Shown piece by piece: positions 48,752 to 60,800 of a stretch of 64,000 bases of DNA; position 1 is the first letter of the stretch, and each line of letters opens with the position of its first letter. Where the stretch lies: the NCBI RefSeq assembly GCF_017654505.1, contig NC_054545.1:13053047-13117046 (forward strand), given 5' to 3'. The DNA is from Polyodon spathula (Eukaryota; Chordata; Actinopteri; Acipenseriformes; Polyodontidae). A model generated the notes under the pieces. That model did not search any database and was not told the origin of the DNA. It saw nothing but the letters and a program-made list of their open reading frames with translations. The position numbers and the translations under genes are program-made.

Positions 48752-49120
48752 ATGCTTCAGGCCTACAGAATAAAAAGGTACAGTAACCCCAAGAAATGCC
48801 CTGGCAGCCAAAGGTATCAATTTCAGAGTGCTAAGATTTCATCCAGGAAGAGGAAATTAGGTGGTTTAACACCCCCCACTTCATCTCCGCTCCATTCTAG
48901 CACTGCTGAACTTTGGAACTGTTTCGAGCAGAGGCTTAAACCAGTGACCTCAGGAGATCAGAGAGACACAGTGGGAACTACATTGAACCAAATACCCTCT
49001 ACAACTGTAAAGTCCCCACCTTTGAAGCTGCAGACCCATATTTTTTTAGATTACCAAAAAGAAAATAATAAGGAGTTGAATAAGATTTTTGGCCTTAAAG
49101 TGCAAGCAGGAAACAAGTGA
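48752..49120 (+). CDS. Orphan 122-codon reading frame, possible exon or processed remnant
   Basis: The frame (ATG at 48752, TGA at 49118-49120) encodes a basic, Ser/Thr/Pro-rich protein of 122 residues. It starts MLQAYRIKRYSNPKKCPGSQ and has a basic SSRKRK stretch near residue 31. The end YQKENNKELNKIFGLKVQAG could be a helical tail. Its composition is more protein-like than other long frames in the window and it contains no simple repeat. A T-rich run at 48719-48732 and a CAG at 48758-48760 could serve as a splice acceptor, in which case this would be a terminal exon. I do not recognise the protein. It may equally be chance. Confidence 0.25.
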   Translation: MLQAYRIKRYSNPKKCPGSQRYQFQSAKISSRKRKLGGLTPPTSSPLHSSTAELWNCFEQRLKPVTSGDQRDTVGTTLNQIPSTTVKSPPLKLQTHIFLDYQKENNKELNKIFGLKVQAGNK

Positions 49121-49267
49121 TGTGACTTAATATAGTAAACCGTTAGCTCCGACATAACAAGCAGGAACACAATATGTTAATTTGGACTTGTGTGTGTTTG
49201 AAATGTGAATTTACATCTGAAAAAAAAACAAATACATACCACTGAATCAAAAGATCAAGGTGTAGAG

Positions 49268-50205
49268 CACTGGTCGGCAATTAAATTTGACAGCAGGCCA
49301 AATGACCTGTCGGCAGCTGAAATGTGTTGCGGAATGGCACAAAGCATACCGGCTATTCAATAAAAAAAAAAAAATTCTTGTCAAGTCGGTAAAAAACAAA
49401 CCAAAACGGAAATAATAAGTAACAATTGTGATAGTATGTCTTTGTAACCTCCAAATAAATATTAGTAAAATAATATACAATCTGTGTGGTAGCTAATAAG
49501 AGACAAATTAGTTTAGTTTAACAATCAGCTATGTTGTGAGTGAAATGTAACTCAAAATGACTCCTAACGATGACAGACTTTATTGTACAGCTGAAAGACA
49601 ATTTCAGGGCTTGCTTTGACATCTTCAGCATTCCTAGGTACGTATCATTTTAATCTGTGATCCATTTTCAGTCAACTCCGATGGGGATTTCTCATCCCAT
49701 GCAAAGCAACTGCTTCCTGCAATCGACGAAACAGCAACTACAACTGGTAGTATATTTGCAGGCATCGTCGTTGCTGGAAACTGAATTCATTAACAATGCA
49801 AATCTGCAATCATTCTGGTCCGCCTATATATGTCCAGACAACTGCTGCTGGCTCTATTTGTGCTCTCCATGTTCGGGTCTACTTACACATGCCAAGCGGC
49901 TTATTCCACAACGAATGCAATATTAAAAACAGATGCACAAAACAGGCTGACACAAGAATCTTTGGAGGACTGCCTAAGCATCGCCATCACATCTATCACA
50001 CCTGGTGTTCTGAAGCTGATCGCAGAACGAAATTGCCATTTTTCTCGTTAAATTTGTCATAACGCAATGAAGCATCTAAAATAAACAATGTATGCTACTT
50101 TTGAATTTTGTTTGATTTTATTCCGTGTTCCTGTCTACAGCCCTGCCTGGAGGTATCAGCGGGCCAAATAACACCTGTCCACGGGCCATCACTTGCCGAC
50201 CACTG
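49268..50205 (+). mobile_element. 938-bp non-autonomous hAT element
   Basis: The ends CACTGGTCGGCAA and, reverse complemented, CAGTGGTCGGCAA are inverted repeats. They are flanked by GTGTAGAG (49260-49267) and GTGTAGAA (50206-50213), an 8-bp duplication with one mismatch. The ends, the duplication and the transposase C-terminus inside all point to hAT. Only the 3' end of the coding region remains, so the element is a deletion derivative. Confidence 0.85.
49575..50051 (+). pseudogene. C-terminal remnant of a hAT transposase
   Basis: The frame near 49840-50050 reads LFVLSMFGSTYTCQAAYSTT, then RLTQESLEDCLSIAITSITP and ends LIAERNCHFSR. This is the layout of the hAT C-terminal dimerisation domain: a hydrophobic 'L..F.S.Y.CE..FS.M' helix, then LTDE.LEDCLR, then a final K-x-C-x-x-SH. 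Earlier, DNFRACFDIFSIPR (about 49590) and QASSLLETEFI fit the preceding segment in other frames. At least two frameshifts and several stops lie between the blocks. The catalytic domain and BED finger are absent. Confidence 0.75.
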
Positions 50206-50213
50206 GTGTAGAA

Positions 50214-50847
50214 GATAATGCAATATTAAATGCGTAATATACAATGTCTTGGATACATTAAACAATGTGATTGGCTGAACAAGATCACATGACTGTACAG
50301 TTAGAATTGTCTTACTGCATGGCTAGAGGATAATCACCTCTGAAGATCAAAGTGCATCTGGGTGAAAAGCTTAAAAAACAAACTTCTCGTTGGTCAAATT
50401 GGCAAATTTTTCTATCCAAACCACAGAGAGAAAGGAAATGTAAATGTAAAAAAATGTAAATGATAATCAATTTTCTTGGATTTATTTGTTTTAAAATCTC
50501 AAAATCTCGATCGCTTCGACCACGGCGATGGTTCCTGTAAAACCCACAGGCTGAACATGTTAAAAATAAAAAAGTTAAAACACATGACAGTAATTGCAGG
50601 CATCAGTGTGTATTATAATGCAGTGAGCAGTTTTGTTCAGGTTGACTGATATGAAAAACAACATTTTGCTTGAGTGCCTCCCTGAGCATCAGGGAGACTT
50701 TGGAGAAGTTAAACTTGTCTTGAGAAAAGTCACAGGCAGCGCATTTGGAGGAATAAAAACAAAACATGATTATTGAACTAGGGAAACAGTGATTTCAAAT
50801 GTCAATTTTACTTACCAAACTGTATAACACATGTAAGTAAGCGGTAC
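50214..50847. other. Unassigned sequence
   Basis: No gene or element recognised. Confidence 0.4.
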
Positions 50848-50859
50848 TATATCTATATA

Positions 50860-50890
<31 letters not shown>

Positions 50891-50902
50891 AGATATAGAT
50901 AT

Positions 50903-50966
<64 letters not shown>
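50848..50966. repeat. (TA)n tract with (ATAGAT)n hexamer core
   Basis: A TA tract, then about six ATAGAT hexamers (about 50871-50907), then TA again to 50966. Confidence 0.95.
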
Positions 50967-50970
<4 letters not shown>

Positions 50971-52075
50971 CACATTAAAACCACACTTAAAAAAAATAGC
51001 CTTGAATATCTAGGGGGAGAAAAAAGGAAAATGGGCATAGGAACCGGTTAATTAAGAGAATAATAGAATAGAACTGGGTACAAATTACAAAGTCAAAGCA
51101 TGAGGGAATGAATTAGTTAATTTTTACTGAACATTGATTATGGGATGTAAGAAAAGTAAAATAATGTTTAAAAAAATAAACAAAAAGAACTTCAAGTCAC
51201 ACAGCATCTACATTACGGAAACCAAAAAGTCACATGACCCCAATATTGCAGCTATCTTAGGTCACAGCTCAAAATGAAGGATGCCGTTAGATTTTGCCCA
51301 CAAAGTTTTTACAACACTGAAAATGTTAAACTTTAACACTATGAGATAATAGCAGTATTAGTTGCAGCAACAGCTAGCTGACAAACTCACACAAGCTCCT
51401 CTTACGAGGATTCTTAATAAACCACAAACCATTCTTTAAATTCAGACCCTTCATTTCAAATACAGTGTATACTCTTTGGGGAAAAATTATGATGTTATTC
51501 GATTCTTTTAGCTTTAGTTCGATTTTCAAGTTGGGTTTTGAATTCTCACATTTAAAACCATAGCCAATGTATGTCTGGGATTACGAATATATGGTCAATA
51601 ATCATACTCAATAGGCAGAAAGAAAAGAAACAGACAGACTAAGACAGAGAGGGAGAGGGAGAGAAAGCAAATAACTTTCTGGCACACGACCAAACTACAC
51701 AACAAGCGACTTGCAGAAACAAACCACCCTCCCTCCCTTTTTTTTCTTCTAAAAACAAAGCCAACATAGGTTTCAATTCTCACAAAAAATGAAGAAGAAA
51801 ATATTCATGAAAGGAAGTGAGAGTGAGGCAAGAGAACAGCTGACAAGGATTTTTTTTTTTTTTTCTGGGTCAAAGAAACCCCAAAAAATCAAATAAGTTA
51901 ACCGGCTACGCTTGATATCAGATTTGGCATGACATAACCTGCAATAAATTTGAAAAAAAAGACTAATAAAAACATTTAGCTGTGTTATCTTTTATTTAAA
52001 AAATTATTTTACAGTCTTACAGCCATTTTGTTTGCAGTGGCTTCTACCTTTTGAAAAACATGTGTTTTCCCACAA
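50967..52075. other. Unassigned sequence
   Basis: No gene recognised; a poly(T) run lies at 51850-51864. Confidence 0.4.
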
Positions 52076-52183
<108 letters not shown>

Positions 52184-53926
52184 ATATATTATATATTAGG
52201 TTGGTCTTTTTTGATGTCCAAGGATATGATCAAGTCTTGTATGTTTCTGGCAATGGTGTACACACATATGTCTTATACATACATATCATGTTAGTAACAA
52301 TATCTTTATTATTAATAAATTAAATACTTTGAAAACATTTGAATTTATTTATTACTAATTTATATTTATACTTAAACATAATCTGTTACTCTGCATTTTT
52401 TCATTAAATGAATTAACCATGCTGGACCAAGTTAGATGCAGTTTTAAAAACTACAGATTTCCCTCATGATTTCACAATTAATTGGTCGAGCCACTGTTAG
52501 GGCATGTAGGCAGTAAACTACATTTTACTGTATAAGGGTCCTTTACTATTTCACTGTTTTCAGCACTTCAGGGTTTATTGATGTTTAAATCAGATAGAGA
52601 AATAAAGACAATGACTGTCATAAACACATCAAGCTTATCATGAATACCAAGAGTTAGGGGAAAGAGGAATACTGGTGATGGGGATCTCTCCAGTAATACA
52701 GGAAGACACATTCCACACAGTGTGTGGGGTTGAGGTGCTACTCAGTGATAACCATGACAATGACCTTCTATTTCTAGGATCTCCCTGGTAGCAGCGATAT
52801 AATCTCAAACACATACCATGACCGGTTTGACGAAACACTTGGATGTCAGAGGTAAGAAGCAAAAACGATTCTATTTACTTATCCCAGTCATGAATGTCAT
52901 GGAAAAACATGTTATTTTGCTACGCAGTTAATGGCAACAACATCCAGAATGGTATCAAGTATAACTTTTACTTACAAAATAAGAAGAAAGGCCTATTTAG
53001 CTTTCAGAAAAAAAACATTTAAGAAGAAAATATTTATTTAACTAAATTATTTTGAGAATTAACATATCATCTATGTTGTGAAAACAGTAGACTGACAGCC
53101 AGCTGCTAATGTTACAGAACTAGCACAGTTTATAAAGAAGCTCTTATAATGAAGCTCTGTCAAACACTCCGTAGACAGCACCAGGACATTTTATAAACAG
53201 AACGCAACAGGCTCATAAAGTGCCATTTGAACTACATGAGGAATCTTATTACTAGAACTAAATGTACTCTATGATCCTTAAATAGAACCTTGTAAAACAG
53301 GTTGTATACAATCCTACAAACAAAAGTAAAATATTTACCAAAAAAAAAAAATAACAGTACACTTTGACAAAATTAAGTTAAAAGTCAATAAGAAAGAAAG
53401 TCTGGAAGAAATCTAAAGGGTTAACCAAGCCCGTAATTGGGCTGTTTATTTAAACATGTATTTTTTTTGGCTCTTAAATACTGTATGCGGACAAGGTGAA
53501 TTCTCAAAGGAATTCCCACGCATTTCCTTGGGCTCAGGGTGCCCTTCATGTGCAAACCTGACTCTCAACACACTTCTAGCATGAAGCTGGTAGAGCTGCC
53601 CAGGGCACTATAGCAGAGGAGAGACCTGTTTAATGACAGAACTGAAAAACACTCAACTCAGGGACAAACAAACACAAACACACAGTACACAGCGGGGATT
53701 CCGGGGGATTTCCTTTCTGTTTTTCAAAGTGTGTGTAAGGTTTGGGTGTTTTTATGTCTGGCTGGCTGTCTGCGCGCACACACACATGCGTCTAGAATTT
53801 ACCTTTCTGCTGTAAATTCAAGAATATACTGTCGACCTAACATTTTGGGCCAACAGGTGGTAAGAGTTATACTGTACATATCAAAGCTACACATCTTCCT
53901 ATTCTCGGACTAAGCTCATCTATAGG

Positions 53927-53927
<1 letters not shown>
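52184..53927. other. Unassigned sequence
   Basis: No gene or element recognised. Confidence 0.4.

Positions 53928-53991
<64 letters not shown>
53928..53991. repeat. (TTA)n microsatellite
   Basis: About 21 TTA units. Confidence 0.96.
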
Positions 53992-53992
<1 letters not shown>

Positions 53993-54645
53993 ACAATGTT
54001 ATATCCAAATCCAGGATGAAAGATCTAGGACAGGTTAGGAACGAAGGCGTTTATTGTGTGAAGTGTGACAGACAGACAGAACACAACCAGTGTATAACTG
54101 TATTTAGAATGAGGACACATTAAAACATAAAGCAAAGCAATATCCGGTAATTTCATATTTTGAGTTTACAGGATGCATGTGAATGCAGAGGTCACAATCA
54201 AGATTTGAAAGCCTTACCCTTATTTTGGTTACCTGCATCTACAGTATATTTTAAAACAAGCTTAGATGCACGCTTATGCACATGCATAAAAACAGGCATA
54301 AACACAAACTGCACTACAACTCAACACACTCTACTAATCTTTTTTTTTTTTCACAAAACAAAATTAAGACATGAATGTACATTAAACTTGGTTCAGTTCA
54401 ACACTCAAGTAATGAGTAAAAAAGTCTGCTTTACAAATTGTTTATGTCCAAAATAGACTTTTATCAGTTAATTGCATTTTATGCAAGAGAAGACAAAATA
54501 TGGCAAAATAACTGTGTTATAATGTTTTGTATAAGTTTTGATTGGCTAAGACGGACGTGTGTATTAGGACATTACAGTAGCACACAACTTTGCAATTAAA
54601 TAAGCTGAGCATAAAGTAGAATATAGTCACAGGTGGTAAACTAAC

Positions 54646-54650
<5 letters not shown>

Positions 54651-54718
<68 letters not shown>
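54651..54718. repeat. (TA)n microsatellite
   Basis: About 34 TA units after a GTGTG start. Confidence 0.96.
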
Positions 54719-54721
<3 letters not shown>

Positions 54722-57671
54722 AATATCTTCTAACTTCAGTAATGCACAAAGCAGTTGCCCAAATGCCAAAAATCTTTCAGCAGATTATATGGATATATTT
54801 GTTGTGTGTCTGCTTCTGCGAGTGCATTATAAAGAAGCATAACTATGCACACCAGTTCAAATTGATGTATGTGCATGCTTGTGTACAGTAAAAGTGGTAC
54901 ACCACTTTTGAAGAGTGTGTTCAGCACTTTAGTGAGGGTGTGTGTACATGGGTTATTAGCAGTTACTCCACTAAAGCGTGTAGAAATGTGTGAGAATGGG
55001 TGCATACTTTCTGTTTCCATCAGCAAGCGAGGACTTGACTTGCCTTGCAAGTAAAAGAAAGCAAGCTCAAACTGCTTGTTTTAAATAGTGGATGAGTCTA
55101 AAGGAATCTCTAGGAAAGTCCTCAAAATGTGTGATTCTGGGAAAGTGTGTGACCATGTCAGCAAACTCAATATCAGGAACAGTAGAGAAAATTAATTCTG
55201 GATAAAAGGACAGGAAGCTCTGTAGTCAATACAGTGGATTTCAGAAAACGTGTTGCTATGGATCCTAAAAGAATCAGCAAATTCAATACAGATGATTAAA
55301 GAACTGGGATTAGAAGTGTTATTCATTGTAACGATTCAAATGTAAATCACATACAATTTTCTATTCATGATCAATTTCCACAATAATTTAAATGCAATGT
55401 TATTCCTGATAAATGATTAATTTATTATTTTAAAGATATAGGACATGACCCAAAAGACTATACAAGTGACATGCACTTATTATATAGCAACAAATTTGTA
55501 AACATTCTGCGAATTATTCACTTAAATGGTTTGTCAGCTAACTAACTGGCTGTAATCGCTGTATGTTTATATGTTTTGGCTTGAGTTAGGCAGGCAACTG
55601 GATATGGTCGGCTTGACGGAGCTGCCTGATTTCTTGCCACTTTGTGCTCCAATGATTTTGTGATTCTCACTTTTATTAAAAAAAGGTTCAGTTCTGTAGG
55701 AACACTTCTCCTGCCACCCAGTGGCTGTCCACAGAGAACAATAAATAAGTATGCAAGCATCCTCCTGGACGATACTTGTAATGTTTTTCCTTGCTTATAG
55801 TATGCATATATATATATTAATTTACAGAGCCTCCAGTATGCCCCTTACATATTTCATCTTTTCAAGAAAGAAAGAAAGTTGTTAATTTCTTACATTTGTA
55901 TTCCACAGAGCGTTTACATTCACAGCCTGCCAAGACTGTTTAAACTGTCCTGTCATAAACCTAATCCCAGGTAACCCCAGGTTCCGATTGCTTTGGAAGC
56001 AGTGCTCAATGGAGGATTTATCAGAGTTATGTAAGCAGGCGAGTCACACAACAGCTTGGATTGCTCCTAACAGGGTGTGTCCGTGCAGATGGATCATTTG
56101 ATTGAATGGAGGAGAGGGAATCGCCATAGCAGTGACCCTGTTTCATTCAATAATAGCTTTAGAATTACATTTCCCTCAATAACCATTAATACTGGGGAGT
56201 CACGGTGTTCACTCCAGCCAAGTTAGAATAAACGATAAGGAAAACTACAGTGACAGCCTATACGGGATCAAACTTCATGTGACATCTAGGGAAATACCAG
56301 GGCTATCCCTCTAACATTTTAACATCAAGCAAAAAACAAAATGTCAATAGCTGTGATTTATTAGCAGAGACAGGCACTCAAAATGAAAAAAAAAGTGTCT
56401 TCTTGTTCTTCAAGTTTGACTGTGTCTGTACGTGAAATGCTTTGGACAGTTACAGTATTCCAACAGAGATGGCTTGAAATGATCATGGTTGCCAGTTGTA
56501 TCCAAGATATTGATAAAAAAATAATACAACAATACACTAATTTAGATATTTGGTATTTTGGAACTTCCACAGATTGTCTATCTTCAGACTGTTGTATGTA
56601 CCAGGTGAAGGACTTATGTTTTATTTTTCCGACTTTAAATGTGTTTCTCCTCAAGCACCTTGGCTCCATCTATTGGAGACGGCATGAAACTAGTATAATT
56701 GGAGCGTACTCTATTTGCTACCTTTTCATCCTTTTGTTTCCATATCAATGTGATCTAAATCGAGACTGACAAAGAATTTACTCCGAACCAGACTTACTGA
56801 TGAAGGAAAAGGTTTTAAACTGCAGATTGAAGAACAAAAACATTGAATTAATTTTACTGACAGAAAAGTATTGGAAGCAAGTGCATTTGTTTATAAATGA
56901 CAATTATAAAAACATGATACATTTAGGAGATCCTGGGCTTAAAGTCTGGTTGCAAATTGGAACATAGACTGCAGATAGAACTGGCAGGTCCTGTTAGATA
57001 TTGGAACGAGATGAGATTGAGTTTTACAGACTGGAACAAATGGAAACATGGCACAGCTGTCAAACAAGCAAACTCCACTTTTGTATTTACAAATCAGTAA
57101 AAATCTGAGCACTACAAGTTTTAGGTTAAGTAACTTAATTTAGTACGTTGCCACAATTTCAAAAAAATGTGTCATAGCAGCTCCCGTTGTGAAGGCAGCA
57201 GTGTGCTCAGCACAGACAAGGATGAATGATGTCACCATCTGAATGTGGTTCAGTGAATGACTAAGTCATTTTCTAAAGCAAACAAAACAAAGAGCGCTAG
57301 CCCTGGACAGACTGGTTTAAATTAGTCCCATTGTCACCTCCTTTAAAAGGGATTGTTCTGACACAAATACCTGAGCACAGTCATTTGTGATTAAAGTGTT
57401 TTCTACTTCTTAATCTAGATCTATGTTTGCGTGTACCTCACCATGCCACACAATTGAGAACATTTTTGTATATACGCTAACAAAGTCAGGCTACTGTAGC
57501 AAAATTATGATCCTGGTCTTTAAAATCTGCTTTGCGCAAGGAAAAAAAAAAAAAAAAGTTTTGTTTCCCCTCTTATTTTACTCTGTGTGAATTTTTTAAA
57601 TTTATTTATTTTTTGTGGATTTAGGAATTATACAATAAAATGTAATTTCCTCAACAGTATCCTAAAGTGAC
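54719..57671. other. Unassigned sequence; candidate conserved block at 56.05-56.28 kb
   Basis: No gene found. The plus frame 56383-56769 (128 codons) has no recognisable domain. The segment 56050-56280 is balanced in composition and includes TTCAATAATAG and ACCATTAATAC, so it could be a regulatory block. A poly(A) run lies at 57542-57557. Confidence 0.35.
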
Positions 57672-57672
57672 C

Positions 57673-57711
57673 GCGTGTGTGTGCGCGTGTGTGTGTGCGC
57701 GTGTGTGCGTG

Positions 57712-57756
<45 letters not shown>

Positions 57757-57830
57757 GTGTGTGTGTGCGTGTGTGTGCGTGTGTGTGCGTGTGCATGTGT
57801 GTGCATGTGTGTGTGTGTGTGTGTGCGTGT

Positions 57831-57865
<35 letters not shown>

Positions 57866-57880
57866 CGTGTGCGTGTGTGT
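57673..57880. repeat. Long (GT)n minisatellite with GTGC variants
   Basis: About 208 bp of alternating purine-pyrimidine GT sequence with regular GC and CA variant steps. Such tracts can adopt Z-DNA. Long frames through it in both strands are artefacts. Confidence 0.97.
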
Positions 57881-60800
57881 TGTGGTGGGATATGACATTG
57901 AGTCCGTGAGTATAGACCTACTTGAGAGCTATGTATTTAGACAAGTACAGCTGTATTCCTGGAGTTGGTGGGCCTACTAAAATACAGTTGATGATTTTAT
58001 GGCAGGATTTTGTGATGACTCATCGCTCACCTTATCTACTCTAAGTAATAGAAGTTACAAAAATTGCCTCTTCATTACAGAAATGTCCTTCGAAAGATGT
58101 AATACAAAGGTTATAAAACTTAACAGTTCAAAATAACACTGCTTCATAAAGTCCCTCTCAATCACCTCCTCTGTTGAAAGAGAGTAGATCTGGTTTAGAA
58201 AGGAATAATATTCTAGTGCTTTTGCCAGCATTGGTTTTGGGACACTGCTGTATATATTTATCTTATGTGTCTGTACAAACTTTTGAAATGCTATAGAGTA
58301 AGGTTTGGGTGACAAATCAATCCATTGTTGGATTACATTACTTGATTACCATCAACAGTCAATCCTGTGCATCGTTTTTTAATGTGTTTTGTTTTCCTTT
58401 GTATCTGGGCTGCATTAAGTTCTAGAGTTATTGAGCTCCGCGGTGGTGTTGATGATTTAGAAAGTAATCAGAACACACTTTTGATTTGCTGCATCGTGGA
58501 AGCAAACCAAATACAAGATTAACTCCACACAGTAGAACAGAAAGGCATCGATCAGATACTGGAATGACAGGTTCCCTCAGCCCTGGAGCGGTGCTGGGTC
58601 TATCCCAATACAGAAAGTGATCCCTTAGGACAGATCTCACAGCAGTAACCTGAACGAATAGACTAACAGGACCACCCAGCAGGGGGTGTATCCAATCTCA
58701 CCACTACACTGCCTCCTTGCTTACTGATAGCAAACGGGACCTGGGCAGTGACAGAAACTGTTTTCGCTAGACCCCCAAGGGATACTGAGCAGAAAAAGGA
58801 CGACTACCATATCAAAACAAACCACAAAAGGAGGCACTTACACTCTGTCTAGAAGCAATACAGCATCAGAAGAAAAGTACAGAACAAAGCAGGGCTGAGA
58901 CACACTCATGGAGGGGCAGTGTGTGTGTGGGAAAACTGCCCTGCAGCTATCAAAGGTATTACCCTTTCTCTGGAAAAACAGAGGGCTTGTGTCTCCAGCA
59001 GGTTTACTCATTTGGTTTGGGTTTCTCATTCCCCCTAACTTGTAACCCTTTAGGTTAAGTAGATGAAGTGTATCAGGAACCTACCACCCTTTGTAAAAGA
59101 TGTGATCACCTCACATGTCTTTGTGTGATCAGGGGGTGCCACTTACACAGAAGTGTGGACAATATCCATGGATCACAAGCTGCTCAACCTCTACCTGTTG
59201 GGAATGATGAATAGAAGCCCCAAATCCAAGATTTTCTCTATCAAGCTGCACTCATTCGCAAGTTGAGATCCGAGGCTACAAACAGAGCTTTAATCCATTA
59301 AACATTTCATAAGTACATATACTTCATGTTTTGCTCATCTGCCAGTAGATGTAAGAAATACCCCATTTGTTCTACAACCCTTTAAGTTTAGGATATCGGT
59401 TAATTCCAGTGGCATGCATCATCACCTCCCCACCACCACCATTTTCTGTACTGGCTCTCTAATTTTAGGTCCCCTTCTCCTTGTTATCTGCAATAAAAGT
59501 TAGACATTCATTTAAGGTCCTGTCTGCTTTGTCTAACCTAAAAAATATCCCCTTCGGTTGTTTTTTCTGTCAGATAACAGCAGTGATATTGACCATGTTG
59601 CACTGGCCCCAGTTCCCCAGAGGATATCAACTTCCCAACCCCAGCACTGGGAAAAGAGCTCCACAGAAATGAGCTGGGCATCAATATCTTTATACAAGAG
59701 GCAGTCTGGCCATCTGTCCTTATGGAAGGGAAAACTGGCTCCATTAGAAAATCTTCAATGAGGCAAGACCACTTGGTCTTGGCATGCTACAAATATAAAT
59801 GTTTACTACTGATTATATATAAAATAATTTAGTCTTTTAGATAATGATAAAGTACAGTTCTAAGTATTTACAGTAGTAACATACATCTGTTGCCAAGAAT
59901 ATAAATAACATTTTATAGTGTCAGTATTATGGAAAAGCAAGTCACAACAACCATAAATAACTACATCTCATAGTAAATACAAGCATATAGTTTTATCAAA
60001 ACAAAAGTATTGTAGCAAAGGTCAATACAACATTTTAGAAAACTTGACAAAGCGCTTCTCAAGATATTGTAAATAATGTATGTGTAAACATTGGGGGACT
60101 GATAGGACAAGCATGTGCGCTAATTAAGGGATAATGACATTGCTGTGATGTGTTATTAATTAATAATAGAACCCTTGATTCAATAAAGCCCAAGACAGAG
60201 GCTGGAAACCACTCGTTTCCAACCCCCTGAGCAGCCACCTTACATGATAAATACGTTCAGACATTTCAACACCTTTCAATCAAATAAACTCACAGAACAA
60301 AGTCATTCAGCAAAAGACTGATTTTCCAAATCATTTATTCTCATTTTGTTAATGACAAAAGAGAAGGAAGCATTTGCTTTAGTGACAAAGCAAGCACAAG
60401 GTACAGCCCAACATTAACCAAAGTAAAGAACAGCACAATAGCAGTGAACTCAGTACCCATCTAGCGATAGAAGTGACAAGCCAATGGAAATCCAGCACAG
60501 GCTGCTACAAAAACAAAAAAATACATAAACATCACAAAGAAAAAGGGAGACATAGTCTTAATGAAGCTGGCATTAGTTAAGGATTAAGTGTACATTCTCT
60601 CTATTCTGTACAGTACCACAACCAACCTTGTTGAAACATGCTAGCTGCCACTGGTAAGGCATTATCAAGTTACTTAGCTGTAAAAAACATTGCTCAGGAC
60701 TGTCGGAGCTCAGCAACTGAACAGATGTTCCCCTTGCTTTACTTACTCTTAATCAGAAACTGCTTTTGGATCTGAAACATTGCTACTCATTCTCTATGCT

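Noticed and set aside
56361..56769. Overlapping open frames on both strands (102 and 128 codons)
   Set aside because: No known domain and no codon-level sign of coding; a chance open stretch.
57662..57980. Cys-Val, His-Thr and Val-Cys repeat reading frames on both strands
   Set aside because: They are translations of the (GT)n tract.
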